Of a DNA stretch of 64,000 nt, positions 1 through 11,560 are shown piece after piece. The position numbers and the translations under genes are program-made. The notes under the pieces are model-generated. The model made no database searches and had not been told where the DNA came from. It saw nothing but the letters and a program-made list of their open reading frames with translations. The stretch is from assembly GCA_003996215.1 (NCBI GenBank), contig QJPP01002918.1:1-64000 (forward strand), read 5' to 3'. Each line of letters opens with the position of its first letter. Position 1 is the stretch's first letter. The DNA comes from Jaltomata sinuosa (lineage: Eukaryota > Streptophyta > Magnoliopsida > Solanales > Solanaceae).

Positions 1-2610
1 CCCCAAACCATGGTAGGCATGACCGATACCCGGAGCCCCAAAAGGTCGAGGGTGCCAAAATAGAGTGTATCTCTATTGAACCTGCTGGGGGTCTTAGACC
101 GACAAGGTCTCTAAGAATAGCAATTTGAAACACTAAAAGCTCAATAGTAGGTAAGCAACTCAAGGCCGACAAGGCTATTATCATAGTAGATAGCTAATAA
201 CAAGGTCGACAAGGCCATTCTCAACATTGATGTACATATACATGTCTACAAGCCTCTAGGAGTAAGTAAAATATCGCATATCCAGGACAGGGCCCTGGAC
301 TACGCATAAGCTATATATATACATAACCTAGTAAAAATATAAGCTAGACCTCTGACTCGTCAGCTCCAGGAAGAATGGAGCTTACCAAAATGGCCGAACT
401 CTGCAACTCCTACTGAAGAGGTCTATCTGGGTTTCTATCTGGACCTGCAGGCATGAATGCAGCGCCCCCAGGCAATGGGGATGTCAGTACGACAATAATG
501 TACTGGCATGTAAGGTAGAAGCATAAAAGCAAGTCGCAAGTAGTAAATCTGAACAAGATATAATATGAAACTTGTAAACTGTAATTGGTAAGGCTCGTTA
601 AGCTCTTTCTCCTTTATTATTTTTAGAATACAACACATGCATTAAATCATACCACAACTCAGTCTTTATAACCCACGCTGAACCAAAATAGCACCTCGGT
701 GCACCCTATATATAATAGCCTCAATATGGCAGTAGCGCCTCGGCGCACACTATGTATATAATGGCCTCAATATGGCAGTAGCACCTCGGTGCACACTATG
801 TATATAATGGCCTCAATATGGAAGTAGCACCTCGGTGCACACTATGTCTATAATAGCCTCAATATGGCAGTAGCACCTCGGTGCACACTAACACGCAAAC
901 CACACATAATAAGTGTATTACTAGATTGACCTTTAAAGCTATTCTTGTTATTTATGAAGGTTCATTTAGATAACTTCTTTAGCCTTGGCTTACTAGGTGT
1001 TGGACTCAACATACCAAACATATATAAATGGGGATTTGACTTGCTAACTTTCCTTGTATACTTTCTAAAGCTTGATTAGGGATCACACTACAAAGAAGAC
1101 ACTTGACAAAAGGATAACTTACGTTTCGTGCAAAAAGAATCAGATTTTTATAAGAAGGCGACTTGAATCACCATAATGTATAACTTAGTTCCTTAAGACT
1201 TTTTGAGTTACCAAATCATCTCTCTTACAACAGAATACTCAAATTCCTTCTTTCGGAGATTTAGAGTTCTATTTCTAGATTCATGCCGATAAGGAATAAA
1301 GAAGCCTTAACATACCTCGTTCCTTCTGAAGATTGTGCTTACCAGAACTTGGGATTTGCTTTATTAAGTTAATCTACAACACAAGGGTATAATGAAGCTA
1401 ATATTAGCTCTTAAACCTGATGCAACCTTTCCAAAAGAGTAGCTAAACATTTCCCGGGCAGATTTACGTATTTTGCATTAATTAAAGGTGTATCGTCACA
1501 CCTTTCTCCCATGTCCAATACACATCACACAAACACCAACCTACTTCCTCCAATAATATAAAACACATCAAACAGCCCCTACACAAATCACCATGACGAA
1601 ATACAATAGCAACACATTGAACCCACGGCTTCCGATCGCCATCCCGTGAGTTCTTAACAACAATTCAACAACAATTTTCCATCCGAACTTCAATCCAAAA
1701 ATATTATTATGGGCAGAGTACTTACCAAACTTGAAGGTGTTCTTTATTCTCTTTTCATCGATTCCTTGAAAAGCTTAAGTACCCCTACACATACACCAAC
1801 AAGAGAAGAAGAAATCTCTTAATTGTTACACAATTTTTATGTGTTAAATCTTAAGAAAGGGGCTGCCATAGTTCATGTATTTCTTACCATAGGATACCCT
1901 AGATATATGTAGTATATTAATACTAAGATAAAAAGTTTTTTAACTCACCTTAAGCTTGAATAAATCTTGATCTTCTTAGAACCCTAAAGAGAGAGAAGGG
2001 CTGCCAAAAGGAAAGGAGATAAGAGAGAATTTTTCTAGCTTTTTGTGATCAATATTGATAAACAAAAGGTCTATATAAAGGGACCTTTTTGGCCGACATT
2101 TTTGAGTATATTTGGGCAAAAATGGGTCAAGAAACTTGGGCCAAAATTACCCTTTGCTTGGGCCTCAAAAGGGTTAAGTTTTGTGGCTGATTTTGGGCTT
2201 CTCTTGGGTCAAAATGTGGTCAATATTGGTGGCTACCTTTTGTAGTTGTTTGGGCCAGATTTGGTTGTGCTTTGATGGGCCAACTTTAAGCTTCATTTGG
2301 GCTACCATTAGGTAATAATCCATGGTGTTGCTGCCCGTAATCTGCGCCCTCGAATAGTTCGTTGAGCGTTAGTATAGGTTACGGTGATGCATCCTACTTG
2401 TCACCTAAGAGGCTTAGATAGTCGAAGCAACGTACCTCAGCTTGTTTTATCTCATTTTCAAAACCCTCATTCTTATAATTTAACTTAACACTTATATACA
2501 TTTGTCCATTTCAAATTCTAGGCCAAAGTACCCCATCACAATCTCGAGCTCAAATACCTTCGTCGATATTTACTTAGTCACATAGGTTTTGAAAGGTACG
2601 GGGTGTTACA
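1..2610 (-). repeat. Long LTR of a Ty3/gypsy retrotransposon, partial at the window edge
   Basis: The right end, read on the minus strand, begins TGTAACACCCCGTACC, the usual start of a class of long plant gypsy LTRs, and it abuts satellite DNA at 2611. No coding region is visible; the body has the low-complexity, partly GC-rich texture and internal tandem repeats typical of these LTRs. The other end, with the primer-binding site or polypurine tract, lies left of base 1, so it cannot be told whether this is a 5', 3' or solo LTR. Short open frames here (435-638, 2045-2245) show no family similarity and are taken as chance. Confidence 0.65.
691..890. repeat. Tandem repeat of about 46 bp inside the LTR
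   Basis: The motif GCACCTCGGTGCACACTATG recurs at 691, 735 (as GCGCCTCGGCGC), 781, 827 and 873, a spacing of 44 to 46 bp. Each unit contains the near-palindrome GCACCTCGGTGC, so every copy could form a small hairpin. Confidence 0.85.
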
Positions 2611-3249
2611 GGTATTTTGGCCAAAATTTTTTGTATGCGTCCGTGACGACCTATTTAATGGCGCGCGTTGGTTCGAAGGGGAAAATGTGGGCTTTTTGGA
2701 TTTCAAACGTGGTCCAGAACGGGAAATAGGGATTTTTTGGTTTTTTCGTGTGTTATAGTCCATGGATTTTGTGTGATATGTGCGTCCGACGGTATTTTTG
2801 GCCGAAGTTTTTCATGGGCATCCATGACGACCTATTTAATGGCGCGCGTTGGTTCAGAGGGGCAAACGTAGGCTTTTTGGATTTCAAACGAGGCCCGAAA
2901 TGGGAAATAGGGATTTTTTGGTTTTTTCGTGTGTTATAGTCCATGGATTTTGTGTGAGATGTGCGTCCGGCGATATTTTGGCCAAAATTTTTCGTGGGCG
3001 TCCGTGACGACCTATTTAATGGCGCGCGTTGGATAAAAGGGGAAAACGTGGGCATTTTGGATTTCAAACGTGGCCTGGAATGGGAAATAGGGATTTTTCG
3101 GTTTTTCGTGTGTTATAGTCCATGGATTTTGTGTGAGATGTGCGTCCGTCGGTATTTTGGCCGAAATTTTTCGTGTGCGTCCGTGACGACCTATTTAATG
3201 GCGCGCATTGGTTCGGAGGAGAAAACGTGGGCTTTTTGGATTTCAAATG
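2611..3249. repeat. Satellite-like tandem array, unit about 180 bp, about 3.5 copies
   Basis: Units begin with GGTATTTTGGCC or a close variant at 2611, 2791, 2972 and 3151, a period of 179 to 181 bp. All copies share landmarks such as GTCCGTGACGACCTATTTAA, ATGGCGCGCGTTGG and AGTCCATGGATTTTGTGTGA. The last copy stops abruptly at 3249, where an LTR begins. Because the unit is a multiple of three, it generates open frames on both strands that are not genes. The length is in the nucleosomal range common for plant satellites; the family name is not known to me. Confidence 0.9.
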
Positions 3250-6200
3250 TGTCACGACCTAATTTCTCGGTCATGATGGCACCTACAACACCCGGTAGGT
3301 GAACCAATCCTCGTAGCCTAGGACAATTAGTAATGGGCTACTATCTAACAAATAAGGGAACAAGATGAAGAGAATAGATAAAAGGGATATAAATATATAC
3401 ATATGCGGAAACTAAACCAAACCCCAAGACCTGGTATCATAGCATAGAGCCAAAACTCTATACATGGAGTGCAAACGATCCAAAACAATATATACAGATG
3501 TCTCTGAATGATAATAGAGTACATGAAGAAGAAGATAAACTAAAGCTAAGCTCCGATCGCCAAGAGCTCACCCTCAGTCTGAAGTAGTCCCCAACAGATC
3601 TCTAAGCACGAATCACAGCGATCTAACGGCGATGGCCCACACTAGGATCTGCACCCAAAGTTGCAGGGGGTAGGGTGAGCACCAAATGCGAAGCATAAGG
3701 TACCCAGTAGGTATCATAGGCCGACTGGGCACATATAAGATAAAAGCGTAGTAACAGACAGAATAGAAGCAAGCAGTCACAAAAATCAACGAAAGGTACA
3801 CATGAACTAGCCAGAGAGAAATCAACAGAACCACATGTGAGGCCAGTAAGCAGAATATACACACCATAGGCACAGGTGAAAGTAAGAAATAACGCACATG
3901 GGGTCCATGCAATAATAATGTATACATGATAAGTTTACTAAATGGACGGTATACCGGTAACCTCAAGTGTAAGAAGAGGGAAAGAGTGATGATAGACATG
4001 CTCAGGGACATGAATCAAACTCAACTAATCATATCAATCTCAAATCCAGAACTAACAGTCTAGCAGTAACCAATTTCATACTTAACCATAACAGGAAACA
4101 ATTCTGTAAGTAAATAGCAAGAGTCTACCTACAGTCCCCCGGCCGCCCATTCAAATGAGGAACACAAACAAGTGAAAACAAACCCTCTGGCATCCCATAC
4201 TACCGGAGCGTACAATCAACAAACAACAAACAAGGGTGGAGCCTCAAACAATGAATGATATGATGCATGAAGATCTCAAGTGAAATGGTATCTCTGTATG
4301 TACCTCCTCCGGTGCCGATCCGGCCCAGCAGGTAGGTTCCATGGAAGGACAATGCCCGTATACCTCTACTCCACCGTATACTCTTCCTCCGGCACACGCA
4401 GCCCGCAGCCCCAGGCCCGGATGGCAAGGTCCATGGAGGTCCCTGACCCCATACTAAAACTCAGTGTCAAAACATGTCGTCCGGAAGCAAGTCCGGGTTC
4501 AAGATAGAGACCCAGTCTCTAATATGCATGTCCAGACCCTGTCCAGGACTAAAGTAGTAGAAAAATATCTCAAAAACCCCTCCAAGGGTGCCCGGGCATA
4601 ACCGGGTCTAAATAGTAGAAAGTCATCTCAGGTGCTCGGTCCGACAAGGCTAAAAATCATCTCAAGTAGCAAGGAAACTCAACTAGCACCCCGGCCCTGC
4701 CGAGTCTAGCGTTAATCGTAAAACTGGTGTTTTAAAATATAATTTTACTATCTTTTACCCAGGAATATTCACAAATTAAATCAAACCATTTCCAAATTAT
4801 TTTCATCAAAAACAGGCCCCCGGGGCCATGAAAGGTTTAGAAAATAGTGTCAGTAGGCCGAAGCCAAATCGTAGTAAAACATGGATAAAACCTCTTTATA
4901 TGCATGGAAATAGTATGATCAAACACAATAGCTGCCTAGCAGCTCACAATCAACCTATCGACCCTGCACAGGCCCACAGCTACTCAGCAAGCATAACCAG
5001 CCTAGAAGGATAATTCTATGCCCGGGACTCGCGGACATTCCCAAAATCCCACCTTCTATGTTCCAGAGTCAACAAGGCCTCACAGGACCACAAGGGTAAA
5101 TAAAATATATCGGCAAGTACTACAAGCAACGGAGGAACAAAAGTAGGCGGACATGAATAAAGCGGTCGAGGTCTGTGGTACCAACCTAATAAACCAACCC
5201 AAGGATGCCCATTAATACAATTTTATCCTATATATGCGGAGTCTAGGGAAAATAAACCGTAACCTACCTGTCGTCCGATGACAAGCTTGAACCTTTCCGA
5301 AAAAGCTCCAAAACGAAATCAAACCCGAAAAAGAGCACACTTTGCAATTGACGAAGAGGTACGCGTGTATATATAAATGAGGATTTCAATCCTGCGAAGT
5401 CTTGCACCAAATTATCATCACCATTCCTTGATAAAAGTATTTGTTACTACACTTTCTTAATATCCTTCACAATATATATACAGCAATATAAGTTAGGTAG
5501 ATATGTCATAATTGGAATGACACCACTGTAGTTAGTGGATTGTTGGCCACTCCCTCCACCTCCACGTGGAGTGGAGGTGGCAGTAGTAAGAAAATGTTTT
5601 TATCCCGTTATGTATATACTCGGGTATTATATAAGCTCGTGGTAAAATATATATAACTTTTTAAATATACCATAATTCACAAAAAATTATTTCAAATAAA
5701 ATCTACTATATTATAGTAATAAATTTTAACATAACTAAATTTACTATCTCCGTTAAAATGTTACAATGTACAAAAACCTTATAAAATAAATACATATACC
5801 TTTATATCGTAACAAAAATATTTTTCATAAACCTTTAAAATATTTTAAAAAGGTAATAATAATATAACTTTTTATCAAATTCAACTTTCAAATAAAATAT
5901 TTTCAAATATACGCGATGTTAATAAATTCACAGACTTAGGCTCGCAATTCACTATCGCACGATTTTAATACTCAAGAACTCTCTTGGAACCCTCCCTTAT
6001 GTTTTCTCACTGTTTCAGAACTGAAATGGCATTTTAAAACGTGAAGTTGAGGCTTAAATCGATTTTGACCCGACCCGGTTCGCGACCCGGTTCGCAACCC
6101 GGTTTCTGCCAGACAGTCCGCAGTAAAATAGTCATAACTTTTTACTTTGAGATCAGTTGGACATGAGGTTTTGTGCGTTGGAAACTAGACTCGTAGGTAT

Positions 6201-6335
6201 TCGATTTGGTATTTTGGGGGACTTCTAACTCTTTATATATTGGGAGAAAAGCCCTGAGACATTTTACCCAAAGTTCAAAAAATTTATTAAAGGAACTTAC
6301 GATAACTTTTGCCGACTTACTTGTCTTCAAAACTT
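3250..6335 (-). repeat. Ty3/gypsy LTR fragment, same family as the LTR at 27875
   Basis: It starts TGTCACGACCTAATTTCTCG at 3250, the reverse complement of the end of the LTR that finishes at 31680. Further inverted matches follow in order: the segment near 5262-5290 corresponds to about 29400-29425, and the one near 4961-4980 to about 29705-29725. The part from 5940 to 6335 has the texture of the front half of such an LTR, including a short repeat of GACCCGGTTCGC at 6072-6103. The first bases of the LTR are missing, and the right side joins an integrase remnant of opposite orientation. Open frames such as 3613-4011 lie in LTR sequence and are not genes. Confidence 0.65.
5400..5940. other. AT-rich segment within the LTR fragment, with a perfect hairpin
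   Basis: This stretch does not align by eye with the related LTR at 27875-31680 and is much more AT-rich than its surroundings. At 5556-5580 it holds a perfect hairpin, CCACCTCCAC and GTGGAGGTGG around a 5-base loop. It may be an old insertion, but I could not find terminal repeats or a target duplication. Nothing coding is seen. Confidence 0.4.
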
Positions 6336-6339
6336 ATCA

Positions 6340-7731
6340 TACGATCAAATAAATGGACCCGACACCGAAATACTGGTCCTGACAAGCCTTAAGTGACTTG
6401 CGTCCGCTACAAACAAGATCTAACGGTTCAAGAAAAACGTATACGTGGAAATAACCGAAAGGGTCATTACAGTTATTGGTGGCCCGGAATGAAAAGGGAC
6501 ATAGTTGATTTTGTGTGCAAATGTCAGAACTGCCATCAGGTAAAGTATGAGCATCAGAGACCTGCAGGACTACTCTAGAGAATGCCAATTCCAGAGTGGA
6601 AGTGGGAAAGGATAGCCATGAACTTCGTGGTGGGTCTTCCCAAGACATTGGGGAACTATGACTCAATTTGGGTCATTGTTGATAGGCTGACCAAGTCCGC
6701 TCATTTTATTCTGATCAGGGTAGATTATAATTAGTAGCAATTGGCTAAGATCTACGTGAAGGAGATTGCATGGGGTTCCACTGTCCATCATTTCAGACAG
6801 GGGTACACAATTCACCTCTAAATTTTGGGGCAAGCTACATGAAGAGTTGGGTACACAACTCACTTTTAGCACATTCTTCCATCCTCAGACTGATGGTCAG
6901 TCGGAGAGGACGATCCAGGTATTGGAGGACATGCTGAGAGCATGTGTGATGGACTTCGAGGGTCATTGGGACCAGTTTCTACCATTGTGCGAGTTCTCAT
7001 ACAATAATAGCTATCACTCTAGTATTGACATGGAACCTTTTGAGGCGTTGTATGGGAGGGGCTGCAGATCACCGGATAAGTGGTTTGAGGAAGGTGATAT
7101 AAAGCCTTTGGGAGTGGAATTGGTAAAGGAAGCACAGGAAAAAGTAAGGGGCATTTAGGCCAAATTATTGGCTGCCCAAAGCAGGCAGAAGAAGTATGCG
7201 GATCGCAAGGTCCGGGACATGAAATTTCAGGTTGGTGAACAGGTATTGTTGAAAGTGTCACCAATGAAGGGATTTATGCGGTTTGTTAAGAAGGGCAAGC
7301 TTAGCACTCGATTCATCGGTCCATTTGAGGTTCTTGAGATTGTGGGGCCAGTGACTTACAAGTTAGCACTGTCGCCCAGTTTGTAGGGCGTCCATCCGGT
7401 ATTTCATGTATCCATGCTTAAGCGATACCATGGGGATGGGGACTACATCATCAGGTGGGATGAGGTACTTTTCGATAAGGATCTTCGTTATGAAGAGGAA
7501 CCAGTCTTGATTCTTGCTCGGGATATCCGAAGGTTGAGGAAAAAGGTGATTCATGTGGTAAAGGTTCAGTGGAAGCATCATTCGATTGAGGAAGCCACTT
7601 GGGAAACCGAGAAGGATATGCGGGACAAGTACCCTCATTTGTTTGAGGATTCAGGTACTACACTTTCTTTCTTTTATTTTTGTAAATTCGAGTTTGATCA
7701 TTCGAGGATGAACGATTGGTAATTTGGTATC
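6340..7731 (+). pseudogene. Integrase and chromodomain remnant of a Ty3/gypsy chromovirus
   Basis: This is the C-terminal end of a gypsy polyprotein. In order it shows the integrase zinc-binding region (6393-6578, with YWWPGMK followed by a C-x2-C pair), the catalytic core, with IVDRLTK, then SDRGTQF and TDGQSERT carrying the D, D and E positions (about 6660-6910), the GPY/F-like linker (RFIGPFEVLEIVGPVTYKLA, about 7305-7365) and a chromodomain (VQWKHHSIEEATWE, about 7565-7610). Stops interrupt it near 6578, 6732, 7158 and 7384, and a frameshift lies near 6768, so it is dead. Protease, reverse transcriptase and RNase H are missing: the sequence starts abruptly next to an LTR of another element. 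It is followed directly by its own 3' LTR. Confidence 0.9.
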
Positions 7732-9931
7732 TGTTTTAACGATCGGGTTCGTCATTATGGGTAGTCCAATAGTGCCAAGTTTTAGAGTTAGAAAACTCAG
7801 GGTTTGGGAGTTTGAAATTCTATGCTAGGCTAGCCTCGACTGAATTTGGAGAGAGGTGGAGTCTAGGGAAATCTGGGTAAGTATTGGGTTGGATGTCTTG
7901 TGGTGAGCTAGTTTTTCTCATATCTAACACATAAAGGAGACCGGAGGACTTTTCGTAATCGAATTTGGGTAAGTAGAACTCTCGGAATTGAGGTTGAGGT
8001 GAAGAGATTGTTCTGGGATGTTGGGAAAATAAGTGTGTTGTAAAATGGACTAGTTTTGAAGGTTTTACGACTTTCTGTACCGTGTCAACCGCCATAGCGA
8101 CCTCCACTGTAGCAAAGAAATTACCGCTACAGTGGAAGTCAACGTCGGTCAGCCTCTGCCATGGCGGTCCCGCTATAGCATAGCGGACCGCTATAGTGGA
8201 GTGTGATGGAATTTAATGCAGAAACTTCCCCAAAATAGTTCAGTTTTTCTTGAAACATTTTGGGAGAAGAAGGGGGCGATTTTGGGCGATTTCTACCAGT
8301 TTTCACCTATTTTTCATCCTAAAGGTAAGGATTTTACTCCCCAAACTTCTCACTACTTTTCCTACGTGGTAAAATTGCTAGGAGGAAACTTAGGGAAATG
8401 TTGGAATAACCTAGGGATGGTAGAATCTGGGGAAGAAGAGGGAGTCTAGGTATGAAAGTTCTTGGGTATTGTTAAAAGTAAGGTATTATGATCGTAATGT
8501 TTTTAAATTCTCTATTTTTGTCCGTGAAAATGATAGAACTAGGGAAGTTAATGGCGGAAAGCCTGGGAAAAAGGGTAGGATGATCATAGGTGGCCTGGGA
8601 TTTGGTGTAATCCAGGTAATGTGCAGGCCTTGTTTGTTAATTTGAGTACTTGTATATTGTTTTAGACCAAGAACGAGAAAGGAATCCAGAACACGGAAAA
8701 GCTCGGGTTGAGTAGAGCTTGGATCATTTCGAGGTAGGTGATGGCTTATGATTCTTGTGAATGTTGTATATTTTGTACTCTTATCAGTATTTGTATGAAT
8801 TGCATGGCTTAGAGGAATTGTGTAGAATGTCTAAGGGTCCTGTTTTACAGTTTGTGAATTGAACGGTGTGTTGCTTGTTGGTTTACAATTTTTTGTTCAT
8901 TGTTTGACTGTGGATTGTTGACATTCGGTTGGCTCGGGTACCACGCCTGGTACGGGTATACTAACGGTTGGCAAGGGTACCACGCCTGGTATGGGTATAA
9001 CAAATGGTTGACTCGGGCACCACGCCTAGTATTGAATACTAATGGTTGGCTCGAGTACCACGCCTAGTATGGATTTATTTTACTGCATCATTGCATTGAT
9101 ATTGTTGCATTTCATTGACTGTTATTAGTTCTGTGGTTGGATCGAGCTGTTTTATTAAATTATGATATTCGTTGGTGGTCCTTGAGTGACCGAGAATCCT
9201 GTTATATCTGTTCAGTTGGTCTTGGATTAGGCTGGGTTGTCTGTTTAACACTTAGGTGTTGTTTAGAAGGGATCTCAGGGTGGGTCCGGGATAGACAAAA
9301 AGGATGATTTATTGATTCTGTGATTGTTGTTTAGAGTTATAAGAGGTGGATTTCATGCGGGGACAAGCTAGGTAGAGACTTGTAGTCTAGGGGAGCCTAT
9401 TGACTTGTTGCATATTTTTTGTACTTATACTTGATTTGCTGTACTGATTATACACTGTTTTATTTGGAACTGGCTGATGATCCTACCAGTACACGGTGGT
9501 TGTGTATTGATACTGCACTTGCTTGTTTTTCTTGTGAGTACAGAAAATCTTTCGGCGGTTGATGCACGATCTCACTTGTAGGCAGGACTGTTCCAGATAT
9601 CAAGGGTGAGTTGTTCGACCAAGCCGCCTTGGTGTTTATCTTTGAGTTGTAACCCAATTATTACAGGCTTAGACTATCTCTTTATTGTTTTAAGCTTTGG
9701 GGTTGCATCCCCGTACTCTAGTAGTGGTAGTGTTTGGTACGATGACTTTCAGATTTTAGGGGAATTTCTGCAGGTTTTATTTCAATGAAAGGCCTTTCGC
9801 ATTATTTGAATTGCTAGTTTATTTTCTGTTTGCTAGTTTTAGGCTGTTAGTCTAGGCTAAGGGTTGAACTCTACTGGTTCGCTCATCTGGAGGTTGGGTG
9901 GGTGCCACTCACGATGGTCTGCGTCGTGACA
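7732..9931 (+). repeat. 3' LTR of the chromovirus remnant
   Basis: After the polyprotein the sequence reads TGTTTTAACGATCGGG, a diverged version of the TGTAACGACC start of these LTRs, and it ends GTCTGCGTCGTGACA at 9931. The next base begins MULE-derived sequence, so this is a sharp junction. Length is about 2.2 kb. The expected purine-rich tract just before the LTR is not clear, so the left boundary is approximate. A stretch around 8080-8200 repeats short motifs with GCTATAG and CTACAGTGG. Confidence 0.75.
8927..9073. repeat. Tandem repeat of about 39 bp in the LTR
   Basis: Copies start with GGTTGGCTCGGGTACCACGC or close variants at 8927, 8966, 9006 and 9044, a spacing of 38 to 40 bp. Confidence 0.9.
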
Positions 9932-10997
9932 CTAAAACTTTTCTCATATGCACAAACTCCATAATACAAGCTCCAAAAGATATAAAAACATATTTGAACC
10001 TCCCATTGTCATCAAGCTTCAATGATGTCTTGCTTCCTTCATTTACAGTCATAAGCATATGACGATAAGCATCTAGAACTACATACCCGTGAATTGGTGT
10101 CCCTCTTATCATAGCCTTTGCTATCTCACTACCCTTCCAACACTTTCACTTATTAATCTTGCAACCCAAATCTTCTTGAATTATAGTTTATATATCTTTT
10201 GTGGATGGACCTCTTCCATTCAAGAAATCATGTTGCATGTATTTTGCAAGGACTTTCGCTGAAGCATGTGGATGATGGCTTATAAGATGTTGTGCCCCAC
10301 ATGAGTGAATGTTGTGGTACTTGACAATTTCAAATCTATTACAATTTTTAAGCCATGTAGCTTGCAACCACCAATCACAATTCAGATCTACACATCTAAC
10401 ACAATACACATGTTTAGAACTCTTCACTTATTTAAATCTTTGATCTTTCTTCACGGAAGTAAGCTTCAACAAATTAGTTAATTCTCGATTGCCCTTGAAA
10501 GTTTTTCCCTTATAAAAATCTGTGCCATCATCATCTACATGCCTGCTTTGTGTTGGTATAGAATATTGTATAGTTTCCTCATTTATCGAAATATTCGTAG
10601 TAATATGATATTCTTCATCATTTGTCATATTTTGTTCCATTTGAACTGAATTTGTTCCCTCTACCATTTTTTCAATAATAGATATTCTTAGAATGGGCCT
10701 ACTTTGATCATCCAAATAAAGCCGCAAATCACGATCATCCCTTATCTTAGAAGGAGCTCCCTTTTGCTTTTCAGCAAAGTCGAGCATGTAACTAATGAAA
10801 AGATCATCTTTATCAGAATTTAACTCAAACCTAGAAATGATGATCTCAACCAACTCATCGTACGTAACATCCTCACTTATCTTTATCGGTACTATTTCTC
10901 GGCCCTTAGAACGCCAAGTATAACGAGTAGGATTCTCCACCCATTCACCATGTGAATCAACTCCTATTATAATTTTGTCTTTCATAGATGAACACAA
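9932..10997 (-). pseudogene. MULE (Mutator-like) transposase, N-terminal part
   Basis: Read on the minus strand from about 10997, the frame gives an N-terminal region of about 150 residues with acidic and polar stretches. It is followed by the MuDR-type DNA-binding module: a FKGNREL start, then C-x2-C (YCVRCVDLNCDWWL) and a downstream H-x-C near 10310. Beyond this lies the spacer that precedes the transposase core in this family (GYVVLDAYRHML, NEGSKTSL). The frame is continuous but carries stops at 10428-10430, near 10196 and near 10140. The DDE core is absent because the coding region ends at the LTR junction at 9931/9932. Family assignment is from motif recognition; alternatives such as FAR1-like genes seem less likely given the order of motifs. 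Confidence 0.75.
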
Positions 10998-11099
10998 TAC
11001 CTGAAAATATCACAAAAATACATATTTTAGTGATCCTAACAAGTGAGAGATTCATCAAACAATTTCAAAATTGGTAACGAACTTTGATTACTTGTCTTT

Positions 11100-11560
11100 A
11101 CATGTCATTAGTTGTTCCACGACTATCGACAATCGTTAGACAACTTTAATAGTTTAGAGGACTTGTATAATTGTTCACTATTTATTTCAACAATTAATAA
11201 GTTGATCCACAACTGGACTGTTGTCCTAACAACTAATCTGTTGACCAATAACCAAACATAGTTGTCGAACAACTTTGGAAGTTGCTGGGACAACTTTGGA
11301 AGTTGCTGGGACAACTTCTGAAGTTGTTAGGAAAACTTTTGTAATCGTCCAACCATATCTTCCAAAAATACAAAAGTTGTTCCATTATTGCATTAATTAT
11401 CCTAACAACTATTCAAATGTCCAACAATTATAAATGATTGTGGGACACTTGCAGGGACAACTTCTGTATTTGTCAGACATATATTCAACTATTTCTTCAA
11501 ACAACTTTTGCAATTGTCTGGATAACTTCGAAAGTTGTTCGCTGAAACAATCAGGTTGGG
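11100..11560. repeat. Degenerate tandem-repeat field upstream of the MULE remnant
   Basis: Short units built on CAACTTTGGAAGTTGCTGGG recur many times in diverged form; two almost identical copies sit at about 11270-11312. Many units contain both AACTT and AAGTT, so the field is rich in small inverted repeats. It lies just upstream of the MULE reading frame, where subterminal repeats of such elements are often found. No terminal inverted repeat was located. Confidence 0.65.

Noticed and set aside
2578..3302. Several open frames of 60 to 113 codons on both strands
   Set aside because: They are periodic products of the 180-bp satellite, whose length is a multiple of three.
3613..4011. A 132-codon hydrophobic minus-strand frame
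   Set aside because: It lies entirely within LTR sequence; similar frames arise in related LTR copies (34941-35132) and no family motif is present.
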